DNA of 64,000 bases from Luteococcus sp048595755 (GTDB lineage: Bacteria; Actinomycetota; Actinomycetes; Propionibacteriales; Propionibacteriaceae): assembly GCF_048595755.1 (NCBI RefSeq), contig NZ_CP184360.1:186001-250000 (forward strand), read 5' to 3'. Positions within the stretch are counted from its first letter, which is position 1. Each line of letters opens with the position of its first letter. The translations under genes and the position numbers were made by a program. Below are positions 1-8,109 of the stretch, piece after piece. The notes beneath the pieces were generated by a model that was not told where the DNA came from, did no database searches, and saw nothing but the letters and a program-made list of their open reading frames with translations.

Positions 1-384
1 TGTGGACAGCGTCGCGATGATGTCGTCGGCCTCGTAGTTCTCCTTCGTGATGAAGGGGATGTTCAGCGCCGTCAACACCTCCTGGATGAGCGTCACCTGG
101 CCCTTGAACTCGTCCGGTGAGGCCGAGCGGGTGGCCTTGTAGTCGCTGTAGCTCTCCGTCCGGAAGGTGACCCGGGACAGGTCGAAGGCCACGGCCAGGT
201 GGGTGGGCGCCTCGTCGCGCAGCAGGTTGATCAGCATCGAGGTGAAGCCGTAGACGGCATTGGTGTGCTGGCCCGTACTCGTGGAGAAGTTCTCGACGGG
301 CAGCGCGAAGAAGGCCCGATAGGCCACCGAGTGGCCATCGATCAGCAGGAGCTTGGGGCGGGAGTTCTCGGCTGCACTAGTCAC
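1..384 (-). CDS. polA: DNA polymerase I, N-terminal 128 codons (truncated by window edge)
   Basis: Replication and repair polymerase that removes RNA primers and fills gaps. Only the start of the 5'-3' exonuclease (FEN-like) domain is in the window. The reading frame runs LLLIDGHSVAYRAFFAL, then SRVTFRTESYSDYKATR, then NYEADDIIAT, which are the canonical metal-binding and helical-arch motifs of the family. The GTG at 384 is chosen because it follows a -10 hexamer by exactly seven bases, without a Shine-Dalgarno sequence. It diverges from the thioesterase gene at 438. The remaining domains lie beyond base 1. Confidence 0.95.
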   Translation of the reverse strand, partial: MTSAAENSRPKLLLIDGHSVAYRAFFALPVENFSTSTGQHTNAVYGFTSMLINLLRDEAPTHLAVAFDLSRVTFRTESYSDYKATRSASPDEFKGQVTLIQEVLTALNIPFITKENYEADDIIATLST

Positions 385-391
385 GCGTTGC

Positions 392-397
392 ACTCTA
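392..397 (-). promoter_or_regulatory. -10 element of polA (leaderless)
   Basis: TAGAGT on the minus strand, seven bases before the GTG start of polA. No ribosome-binding site lies between, so the mRNA probably starts at the start codon. No convincing -35 is visible. Confidence 0.5.
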
Positions 398-424
398 GTG
401 GCCACCGCCGACAACTTTGCGCCC

Positions 425-430
425 TAGAGT
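425..430 (+). promoter_or_regulatory. -10 element of the thioesterase gene (leaderless)
   Basis: TAGAGT seven bases before the ATG at 438. It is the same hexamer and spacing as the divergent polA promoter 28 bases away. No Shine-Dalgarno sequence is present. Confidence 0.5.
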
Positions 431-437
431 GGCGGCC

Positions 438-866
438 ATGCACGGAGTCGATCTGCCCCAGTGGCTCGCCGAGATGACCAGCGCCCTTGACGACAAGATG
501 GGCCTCGAACTGCTGGAGGTCTCCGCCGAACGGACCGTGGGCCGCATCCCGGTGGAGGGCAACACCCAGGTGATCGGCCTGCTGCACGGTGGGGCCAGCG
601 GGGTTCTCACCGAGACGCTCGGATCGATGGCGGCGCAGGCACATGCCCGCGAGCACGGGGGCATCGCGGTGGGCCTGAACCTGGAGGTCACCCACCATCG
701 TGCCGTGCGCAATGGTCACGTGACGGGCACGGCCACCGCACTCCACCTGGGACGCACGATCTGCACCCATCTGGTGGAGATCGTCGACGACGAGGGCGAG
801 CGGGTGGCCACGGGCCGACTCACCTGCCTGGTGCGGCCCCGCCCCTCGAAGACTGCTTCGGCCTGA
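438..866 (+). CDS. PaaI-family hotdog-fold thioesterase
   Basis: A 142-residue single-domain acyl-CoA thioesterase of the 4HBT/PaaI type. The family hydrolyses aryl- or acyl-CoA thioesters; the substrate here is unknown. The key segment HGGASGVLTETLGSMAA carries the helix and active-site pattern of the hotdog fold (HGG...E..GS.A), followed by the strand GLNLEVTHHRAV. The length is normal for the family. The start at 438 is favoured over an in-frame upstream start at 417 because it fits the leaderless -10 spacing. It converges on pdtaR, whose stop is four bases away. Confidence 0.85.
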   Translation: MHGVDLPQWLAEMTSALDDKMGLELLEVSAERTVGRIPVEGNTQVIGLLHGGASGVLTETLGSMAAQAHAREHGGIAVGLNLEVTHHRAVRNGHVTGTATALHLGRTICTHLVEIVDDEGERVATGRLTCLVRPRPSKTASA

Positions 867-870
867 AGGA

Positions 871-1479
871 CTACTTCTTGGCCTTGCCCTGGGCGATGAC
901 CTTCTCGGCCACCTCGCGCATCGAGATGCGCAGGTCCATGGCGGTCTTCTGGATCCAGCGGAAGGCCTCCGGCTCGGACAGCCCCAGACCCTCCTGCAGC
1001 ATCCCCTTGGCCTGGTCGACGGCCTTGCGGGAGGCCAGACGCTCCTCCAGGTCGGCCACCTCGTCCTCGACGGCGCGGATCTCCTGGAAACGTCCGATGG
1101 CGATCTCGATGGCCGGGACCACGTCCGAGGCGTCGAAGGGCTTGACCACATAGGCCATGGCGCCGGCTTCGCGGGCTCGCTCCACCAGGTCGCGCTGGCT
1201 GAAGGCGGTGAGCATCACCACGGGCGCGATGCGCTCCTCGGCGATCTTCTCGGCCGCGGTGATGCCGTCCATCTTGGGCATCTTGACGTCCATCACCACC
1301 AGGTCTGGCTGCAGCTCGCGTGCCATCTCAACGGCGGCCTCGCCGTCACCGGCCTGGCCGACCACGTCGTAGCCCTCGTCGGCAAGCAACTCCACCAGGT
1401 CCATCCGGATCAGCGCCTCGTCCTCGGCGACGACGACGCGGGGCTTGGGGCGGCTGGTGCTCGAATCGGTGTTGCTCAC
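871..1479 (-). CDS. pdtaR: ANTAR-domain response regulator (PdtaR-like)
   Basis: A 202-residue response regulator acting as an RNA-binding antiterminator. The receiver domain covers about residues 14-130: acidic pocket VVAEDEALIRMD, phosphoacceptor Asp in VVMDVKMPKMDG, switch Thr in LTAFS, Lys in VVKPF. A short coiled linker leads to a C-terminal ANTAR domain (SRKAVDQAKGMLQEGLGLSE..AFRWIQ). In mycobacteria PdtaR is phosphorylated by the kinase PdtaS; no such kinase is in this window. The GTG start at 1479 is chosen for the upstream AAGGA at good spacing and the match to homologue N-termini; the open frame continues upstream to 1629. Confidence 0.9.
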   Translation of the reverse strand: MSNTDSSTSRPKPRVVVAEDEALIRMDLVELLADEGYDVVGQAGDGEAAVEMARELQPDLVVMDVKMPKMDGITAAEKIAEERIAPVVMLTAFSQRDLVERAREAGAMAYVVKPFDASDVVPAIEIAIGRFQEIRAVEDEVADLEERLASRKAVDQAKGMLQEGLGLSEPEAFRWIQKTAMDLRISMREVAEKVIAQGKAKK

Positions 1480-1633
1480 GGAACGTCCTTGGCTAGGCGG
1501 TGGGGACTGCAAAACATGCGGTGATGCGGTGTCCAGGGGGGGGTCAGTGCCACGACGACGTGCAACCGACGTCCCAGCACCAAGTCTGTCAGACATCAGA
1601 TTTGACCGTGGCGAAAGCACCAAGACCACATCG

Positions 1634-1716
1634 TGCCCGGGAGGGGAGTCGAACCCCTACGGTCGTGAGACCAGACGGGTTTGAGCCGTCCGCGTATACC
1701 ATTCCGCCACCCGGGC
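1634..1716 (-). tRNA. tRNA-Leu (anticodon CAA)
   Basis: An 83-nt cloverleaf on the minus strand. Acceptor arms GCCCGGG and CCCGGGC pair perfectly and the discriminator base is A. The anticodon loop reads CTCAAAC, giving anticodon CAA (reads UUG). A variable arm after the anticodon stem and the T-arm GGGGTTCGACTCCCC are present, as expected for a class II leucine tRNA. CCA is not encoded. Confidence 0.95.
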
Positions 1717-1773
1717 TAGAGGCGACAAGCCATTGTGCCACACTGCGCACCGCGATTCACACGCGGGACGCGA

Positions 1774-1799
1774 CGGGGCGCCCCACCAGGGGCGCCCCG
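1774..1799 (-). terminator. GC-rich hairpin downstream of pyk
   Basis: Perfect 11-bp stem (CGGGGCGCCCC / GGGGCGCCCCG) with loop ACCA, 18 bases after the pyk stop codon on the minus strand. There is no U-tract, as is common for actinobacterial hairpin terminators. Confidence 0.6.
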
Positions 1800-1816
1800 C
1801 CATGACCTGCGCAGGA

Positions 1817-3247
<1,431 letters not shown>

Positions 3248-3253
3248 GTTGTC

Positions 3254-3259
3254 AGACTA
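3254..3259 (-). promoter_or_regulatory. -10 element of pyk (probably leaderless)
   Basis: TAGTCT on the minus strand, six bases before the GTG of pyk, with no Shine-Dalgarno sequence in between. Confidence 0.45.
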
Positions 3260-3350
3260 CCGTCCAAAGCCCAGATGCGGTCTGTCAGGGCCGAGTTGCC
3301 GAAGGTTGTTCACGAAGGGGTCACACAGCGGGGTCTCAGTGGCCGCCCAG

Positions 3351-3367
3351 TGAGACGGTTCGTCTCA
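3351..3367 (-). terminator. Possible terminator after the pseudouridine synthase gene
   Basis: A 7-bp stem TGAGACG / CGTCTCA with a 3-base loop, 18 bases past the stop codon at 3385 on the minus strand. Weaker than the other hairpins in this window. Confidence 0.3.
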
Positions 3368-3384
3368 GCCCCCAGCGGCCCGGT

Positions 3385-4305
3385 TCAGCCCTCGCGAACC
3401 AGGTCGAGTGCCCTTTGCAGGTCTTCCGGATAGTCCGAACGGAAGGTCACCCACTCCCCCGTCCCCGGGTGGGTGAAGGACAGCTCCACCGCGTGCAGCC
3501 ACTGGCGCACGAGTCCAAGCCGGGCAGCCAGCACCGGATCGGCCCCATAGGTGGGGTCACCCACGCACGGATGCCGCATGGCGCTCATGTGCACCCGGAT
3601 CTGGTGGGTCCGCCCGGTCTCCAGGTGGATCTGCAGCAAGGTCGCGGCGCGATGCGCCTCCAGGGTCTCGTAGTGGGTCACCGAGCGGCGACCGCCCTCG
3701 ACGATCGCCATCTTCCACTCCGACCCCGGATGCCGACCGATCGGCGCGTCGATGGTGCCCTCGAAGGGGTCCGGATGCCCCTGCACCAGGGCGTGGTAGA
3801 CCTTCTCGACCGTGCGATCGCGGAAGGCCTGCTTCAGCACCGTGTAGGCACGCTCGCTCTTGGCCACAACCATCAGGCCGGAGGTGCCCACGTCCAACCG
3901 CTGCACGATGCCCTGGCGTTCGGGCGCCCCGCTGGTGGAGATCCGGAATCCCGCGCCCGCCAGGTGTTCCACCACGCTCGGCCCCTCCCAGCCCAGCGAC
4001 GGGTGCGCAGCCACGCCGACGGGCTTGTCGACCACGACGATGTCGCGGTCGTCGTGCACGATGCGCACCCCCTCGACCTCCCGTGGGGTCACCTGCACCC
4101 CGCTGGGAACCGCCTCCAGGTCAACCTCGAGCATCACCCCGGCAGCGACCCGAAGCGACGGCTTGTCGACCGTCAGGCCATCCAGCCGGACGGCGCCGGC
4201 CGCCACCAGGTCGGCAACCCGTGATCGCGACAGGCCCGTCATGCGGGCGGCGGCGGCGTCGACGCGCTCACCGTCCAGGCCGTCGGGCACCAGCAGGACA
4301 CTCAT
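3385..4305 (-). CDS. RluA/RluD-family rRNA pseudouridine synthase
   Basis: A 306-residue enzyme that isomerises uridine to pseudouridine in RNA, probably 23S rRNA. An N-terminal S4 RNA-binding domain (SRSRVADLVAAGAVRLDG) precedes the RluA-type catalytic domain with the catalytic Asp in QRLDVGTSGLMVVAKS, then YHALVQGHP and the motif TGRTHQIRVHMSA. The ATG at 4305 overlaps the lspA stop (ATGA), so the two genes are translationally coupled. Which uridine it modifies cannot be told from sequence; RluD-like is the default for this lspA-linked position. Confidence 0.92.
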   Translation of the reverse strand: MSVLLVPDGLDGERVDAAAARMTGLSRSRVADLVAAGAVRLDGLTVDKPSLRVAAGVMLEVDLEAVPSGVQVTPREVEGVRIVHDDRDIVVVDKPVGVAAHPSLGWEGPSVVEHLAGAGFRISTSGAPERQGIVQRLDVGTSGLMVVAKSERAYTVLKQAFRDRTVEKVYHALVQGHPDPFEGTIDAPIGRHPGSEWKMAIVEGGRRSVTHYETLEAHRAATLLQIHLETGRTHQIRVHMSAMRHPCVGDPTYGADPVLAARLGLVRQWLHAVELSFTHPGTGEWVTFRSDYPEDLQRALDLVREG

Positions 4306-4790
4306 GCGGACTCCTCCTCGGGAACTGCCTCGTCGGGATCGGCCTCGTCGGGATCAGCACGAAAGGCCGCCACCACCATGACCAGGGCCGTGCACGTGAT
4401 GAAGATGTCGGCCACGTTGAAGATGGCGAAGTGTGGCACCTGGAAGAAGTCGACCACATGGCCGCGCATCGGCCCCGGCGGACGCACCAGTCGGTCGACC
4501 AGGTTGCCCACGATTCCTGCGGTGGCCATCCCGGCCAGCAGTCCCTGCCCCACCGTGCGTAGCCGGGGGGCCACCACCAGGAGCATGGCGACCGCGGCCA
4601 CCAGCGCCAGCACGCTGATCGCCAGCGTCGAGTTCTCCCCCATCGAGAAGGCGGCGCCGGGATTGCGGATCAGTTTCAACCGCAGCAACCCACCGAAGAA
4701 CTCCGGCGGGCGAGCAGGATCCAAGTGGGTCACTGCCAGCTGCTTGGTCGCCTGATCGAGCGCCAGACCCACGGCGGCCGCAACGGCCAT
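4302..4790 (-). CDS. lspA: Lipoprotein signal peptidase (signal peptidase II)
   Basis: Membrane aspartyl protease that cleaves the signal peptide of diacylglyceryl-prolipoproteins. About 162 residues with four membrane segments. The catalytic aspartates lie in GNLVDRLVRPPGP and FNVADIFI, and the family motif RNPGAAFSM is present. The C-terminus carries a repeated acidic tail (ADPDEADPDEA), encoded by a 15-bp tandem duplication. The start is uncertain: ATG 4790 gives a normal-length protein but sits directly after a strong hairpin; an in-frame GTG at 4886, inside the upstream gene, would add 32 residues. Confidence 0.92.
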   Translation of the reverse strand: MAVAAAVGLALDQATKQLAVTHLDPARPPEFFGGLLRLKLIRNPGAAFSMGENSTLAISVLALVAAVAMLLVVAPRLRTVGQGLLAGMATAGIVGNLVDRLVRPPGPMRGHVVDFFQVPHFAIFNVADIFITCTALVMVVAAFRADPDEADPDEAVPEEESA

Positions 4791-4813
4791 CGCCCACCGC
4801 GCTGCGGTGGGCG
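4791..4813 (-). promoter_or_regulatory. Hairpin abutting the lspA start codon
   Basis: Perfect 10-bp inverted repeat CGCCCACCGC / GCGGTGGGCG with a 3-base loop. On the minus strand it ends immediately before the ATG of lspA, where a ribosome-binding site would be. It either controls lspA translation or indicates that the true start is upstream. Confidence 0.4.
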
Positions 4814-4849
4814 ATGGGTTCGCCTGGTGGCTGGCGCGGGCCGCGCGGT

Positions 4850-5272
4850 TTATCGTCGCTCCTCGCGCTGCTTGCAGCTGACGCACATCGTGGCGCGCGG
4901 GAAGGCCTGCAGTCGGGCCTTGCCGATCGGCTGGTCGCAGGTCTCGCACAGGCCGTACTGGCCCTTGTCGAACAGGCTGAGCGCCAGCTCGGACTGGTCG
5001 AGCATCTCGCGGGCATTCTGCGCCAGCGACATCTCCTGGTCCCGCTCGAAGTTGGAGGAACCGACGTCGGCCGGGTCACGGCCGGCGCCGTCGCTGCCCT
5101 CGCGCATCAGGCCGGCCAGTTCGGCCTCGGCCACCTCGATGGCCTTGCGCATGCGCTCGATCTCGCTGGTGAGTTCCTCGCGAACCTCCGCAACCTCTTC
5201 GGGGGTCCAAGGATCCTCTCCCTCGCGGACGGGAAGAACCACCTGCTCGCCCTTCGACTTGCTGCTGGCCAT
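4850..5272 (-). CDS. DksA/TraR-type C4 zinc-finger protein
   Basis: A 140-residue protein with an N-terminal coiled-coil region (about residues 22-90) and a C-terminal zinc finger with cysteines in LCETCDQPIG and MCVSCKQRE. This is the DksA/TraR layout, whose members act in the RNA polymerase secondary channel or bind DNA. The acidic tip residues of true DksA cannot be assigned confidently, so transcription-factor function is inferred. The ATG at 5272 has GAGGGAG six bases upstream; the open frame extends to 5401 without support. It sits between divIVA and lspA and ends in the lspA leader. Confidence 0.85.
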   Translation of the reverse strand: MASSKSKGEQVVLPVREGEDPWTPEEVAEVREELTSEIERMRKAIEVAEAELAGLMREGSDGAGRDPADVGSSNFERDQEMSLAQNAREMLDQSELALSLFDKGQYGLCETCDQPIGKARLQAFPRATMCVSCKQREERR

Positions 5273-5404
5273 TCGTTGCTCCCTCGTGATGGGGCGACAC
5301 CGGGCCCCGGTGTCGACGTCGTGTGCGACGGCACCTTGCCGTCTGAGGTGCGAAGATACACCCTCTGTCAATCCCCTGCAGCCGACCCCCGCCAGCACCA
5401 CGGC

Positions 5405-5439
5405 GTGGGCCCCGACACCACGGCGGTGTCGGGGCCCAC
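5405..5439 (-). terminator. Long hairpin terminator at the end of the dcw operon
   Basis: Perfect 15-bp stem GTGGGCCCCGACACC / GGTGTCGGGGCCCAC with loop ACGGC, about 43 bases beyond the divIVA stop on the minus strand. No U-tract. Confidence 0.65.
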
Positions 5440-5440
5440 G

Positions 5441-5472
5441 AACGACTTGTGGCAGGAACGACTTGTGGCAGG
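5441..5472. repeat. 16-bp perfect tandem duplication after divIVA
   Basis: AACGACTTGTGGCAGG occurs twice head to tail (5441-5456 and 5457-5472) between the divIVA stop and the terminator hairpin. Function unknown; it may be a simple replication slip. Confidence 0.8.
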
Positions 5473-5481
5473 GGCGCCGGC

Positions 5482-6477
5482 TCAGTTGCCCTCGGCCAGC
5501 AGCGCGTCCAGGCGCGGCGTGGCGGAATTGCCCTGGGCGCCGGCGGTGCGGGCCTCCCCGAGCAGCTCCGGGGCCTCGGTGGGTTCCAGCTGCTCGGCCT
5601 TGAGGCGCTCCAGCTGACGATTAAAATGGCTGGCCAGGTTGTTGCGGTAGTCGCTCTCGAAGGCGCGCAGCTGGTCGACCTTGACCACCAGCTGGTCCCG
5701 CTCGGCCTCCAGCTTGGAGAACAGCTCGCGACGACGGTTCTCGGCATCGGTGTTGACGCGCTCGGAATTGCTGCGTGCCTCGGCGGCGAGTCGCTGCGCC
5801 TCGGCCTTGGCCGCGGCGGTCATCTGCTCGGCGCTCTGTCGTGCCTCGGTCTCGGTGCGCTCGGCGCGGTTCTGGGCATCCGTGGTGAGCTCGTGGGCCT
5901 CACGGTTGGCCTCGTCGAGCTTGCGCTGGGCCTCGGCCTCGGCCTCGGTCACCACGGATTCGGCCTGCTCGGTGGCCAGCTGCACCAGGCGGGTCACCGC
6001 CGGGCTGGCCTGGGCCGCGGTGGAGACGACGATCTTCTCGACCTTGCTGCCGTTCTGGCCATCCATCACCGTCAGCCCGGTGGACTGACGGGCGCTCTCC
6101 AGCTCGCCACGCAGCTGCTCGACCTGACCGCGCAGCTCCTGGTTCTCATCCCGCAGACGCTGCAGCTCAGACGCGTCGGCCTCGGCGCCGTCGGCCTGCG
6201 CCGGACGGGCCTCGCCCTGCTGGCGAACCTGCTCGAGCTCGGCGCGAAGCCGCTCGTTCTCGGCCTGCAGCTCCGAATCCTGGGCACCCGAATCCTGGGC
6301 ATCAGAATCCAGGGCGTCCAGCTGGGCCCGCAGTCGCTCGTTCTCCTCGAGGATGGTGCCGAAGGTCATGTCAACCTGGTCGACGAACTCGTCCACCTCG
6401 GTGGCCCGGTAGCCCTCGCCCACTCGCTTGGCGATCGGGAAGCGAACGTTCTTCACGTCCTCAAGGGTCAGCGTCAT
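5482..6477 (-). CDS. divIVA: DivIVA/Wag31 polar growth and septum-site scaffold
   Basis: A 331-residue coiled-coil protein that marks negatively curved membrane at poles and septum and directs polar growth in actinomycetes. The N-terminal DivIVA domain reads LTLEDVKNVRFPIAKRVGEGY then VDEFVDQV, the lipid-binding and tetramerisation segment. The rest is heptad-rich coiled coil with Glu/Arg/Ala-rich stretches, interrupted by a short linker. The ATG at 6477 has GGGAGTT upstream. It follows sepF by 158 bases, so it may have its own promoter; no yggT (ylmG) gene is present in that gap. Confidence 0.95.
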   Translation of the reverse strand: MTLTLEDVKNVRFPIAKRVGEGYRATEVDEFVDQVDMTFGTILEENERLRAQLDALDSDAQDSGAQDSELQAENERLRAELEQVRQQGEARPAQADGAEADASELQRLRDENQELRGQVEQLRGELESARQSTGLTVMDGQNGSKVEKIVVSTAAQASPAVTRLVQLATEQAESVVTEAEAEAQRKLDEANREAHELTTDAQNRAERTETEARQSAEQMTAAAKAEAQRLAAEARSNSERVNTDAENRRRELFSKLEAERDQLVVKVDQLRAFESDYRNNLASHFNRQLERLKAEQLEPTEAPELLGEARTAGAQGNSATPRLDALLAEGN

Positions 6478-6635
6478 GTGTAACTCCCAGCTCGTTGGCG
6501 TCTACGTACCCCCGGCAGGCGCGGGCAATGTCTCGCCCCCTGTCCAGGGGCATGATCGCTAGGCTACTCCAGCCCGATCGGCCACACCACCGCAGGCCGG
6601 ATGACCGTCATCGGGCCAGCGCCCGCGCAGCAGGC

Positions 6636-7166
6636 TCAGCTCTGGTTGAAGAATCCGCCCGCCGCGATGCGTTCCTTGTCCTCGGCCGTCACGGTGACAT
6701 TCTGCGGCGAGAGCAGGAAGACCTTGCTGGTCACCCGCTCGATGGTGCCGCGCAACCCGAAGATCAGGCCCGCCGCGAAGTCGACCAGACGCTTGGCGTC
6801 GGCATCCTCCATGTCGGACAGGTTCATGATGACCGGCACATTGTCGCGGTAGTGCTCGCCGATGGTGCGCGCCTCATTGTAGGTGCGCGGGTGCACGGTG
6901 ATGATCCGCGTCAGGTCTGCCGTGCGCTGCACCGGCTCCTGTTCGGACTGCTGGTTGGGCACCGGACGGTGGTTCACCGTCACCGCCTGGGGAGCGGGTG
7001 CCTGCACCGCAGAGCGACGCTCGGGCAGCGACGTGATCTGGGAAGGCTCGTGGTTGGCGTCGGTGAAGACCTCCTCGGTCAACTCCCCGTCATCCTCGTA
7101 GTCGTAGCGCGAATCCTCGATGAGGCCGAGCCACTTGCCCACCTTCTTCATGCTGCTGTCCGACAT
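6636..7166 (-). CDS. sepF: SepF cell division protein (FtsZ membrane anchor)
   Basis: A 176-residue protein with an N-terminal amphipathic membrane-anchoring region (MKKVGKWLGLIED), a variable acidic and Pro/Gln-rich linker, and the C-terminal DUF552 domain (about residues 85-170: TADLTRIITVHPRTYNEA, MNLSDMEDADAKRLVDFAAG, FLLSPQNV). SepF links FtsZ polymers to the membrane and is essential in actinomycetes that lack FtsA. The ATG at 7166 follows AGGAGG closely; MKK five codons later is an alternative start. It lies between pgeF and divIVA. Confidence 0.95.
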   Translation of the reverse strand: MSDSSMKKVGKWLGLIEDSRYDYEDDGELTEEVFTDANHEPSQITSLPERRSAVQAPAPQAVTVNHRPVPNQQSEQEPVQRTADLTRIITVHPRTYNEARTIGEHYRDNVPVIMNLSDMEDADAKRLVDFAAGLIFGLRGTIERVTSKVFLLSPQNVTVTAEDKERIAAGGFFNQS

Positions 7167-7232
7167 GTGCCCTCCTGAAATGACGTCATCGACGAGGTTA
7201 CCTGCCCTGCTGCACCGGTGCGGGACGGCCAC

Positions 7233-8009
7233 TCACGACACGCGCCAAATGATGCCTGCCTGACGGCCGGCACCGGCACCATCACGTCGGTGCGAATGCA
7301 GGTCTGGGCTTTCGAGCGTACAGGGATCCAACCGCTCCACCTGCACCCCGGCCTCCCGCAACTGGGCCTCGCACCCTCTTCCCAGATCGAGTGAGGCGGT
7401 CTGCCAGCGGGTGCGCCCAGCGGTACCGGGGTGACGAGCCTCCAGCTCCTCGGCCATCTGCTGCGGCACCTCGTAGCACTGGCCACACACGTGCGGTCCG
7501 ATCCAGGCGCGCACCTGGGTGGCGCCGAGCTCCTCCATCGCCGCCAGGGTGGACCGCAAGACCCCTTGGTCGAAGCCCACCCGCCCGGCATGCGCGGCAC
7601 CCACCACCCCGGCCGCTTCGTCGGCGAAGAGCACCGGGACGCAGTCGGCCACCCGGATGACCAGGGCAACGCCGGTGAGGCGGGTGACGGCGGCGTCGGC
7701 CTTCGGCAGCGGCGGCATCCCGGCCGCCTCCCCGAGCCAGTGTTCGGGGCCCCAGCGGTGCTCGACGAAATCCTCGTCGACCACCAGGACGTCGGCGCCG
7801 TGCACCTGGTGCAGCGTCACCAGGGTCGGCACATGCAGCGCCGCCTGCACGGCTTCACCATTGCGCCGCAGGGCGGTCAGGTCATCCACATCGGTGCGGC
7901 CCAGGTTGAGCGAGGCCATGGTGCCGACGCTGAAACCGTCGTGCCGGTCGGTGAAGGCCAGTCCGACCCCAGTGGGGCCCTCCCCCGGCTGGACGAGATG
8001 CGTGAACAT
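7233..8009 (-). CDS. pgeF: PgeF/YfiH-family protein (peptidoglycan editing factor, laccase-domain)
   Basis: A 258-residue protein of the YfiH/DUF152 family. Members are multicopper-polyphenol-oxidase-like; in E. coli the protein corrects wrong muropeptides, and others show purine nucleoside phosphorylase activity. Signatures: LNLGRTDVDD near the N-terminus, LHQVHGADV, VIRVADCVPVLFAD, GAAHAGRVG and the metal ligands in GPHVCGQCYEVP. The ATG at 8009 is seven bases after TAGGCT, so the gene probably has its own leaderless promoter, independent of ftsZ, which ends in a hairpin just upstream. Confidence 0.9.
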   Translation of the reverse strand: MFTHLVQPGEGPTGVGLAFTDRHDGFSVGTMASLNLGRTDVDDLTALRRNGEAVQAALHVPTLVTLHQVHGADVLVVDEDFVEHRWGPEHWLGEAAGMPPLPKADAAVTRLTGVALVIRVADCVPVLFADEAAGVVGAAHAGRVGFDQGVLRSTLAAMEELGATQVRAWIGPHVCGQCYEVPQQMAEELEARHPGTAGRTRWQTASLDLGRGCEAQLREAGVQVERLDPCTLESPDLHSHRRDGAGAGRQAGIIWRVS

Positions 8010-8016
8010 GGTGACG

Positions 8017-8022
8017 AGCCTA
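8017..8022 (-). promoter_or_regulatory. -10 element of pgeF (leaderless)
   Basis: TAGGCT on the minus strand, seven bases before the ATG of pgeF; no Shine-Dalgarno sequence. Confidence 0.5.
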
Positions 8023-8053
8023 GCCGCCACCAACACCCAGCCGTATGACGACG

Positions 8054-8082
8054 AGTGCCCCCGACACGATGTCGGGGGCACT
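8054..8082 (-). terminator. Hairpin terminator after ftsZ
   Basis: Perfect 13-bp stem AGTGCCCCCGACA / TGTCGGGGGCACT with a 3-base loop, 27 bases past the ftsZ stop on the minus strand. Confidence 0.65.
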
Positions 8083-8109
8083 AATCGAAGGGCCGTCAGC
8101 CGGCGGCAC

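Noticed and set aside
871..1633. ANTAR-target double hairpins near pdtaR
   Set aside because: No pair of hexaloop hairpins was found around the gene.
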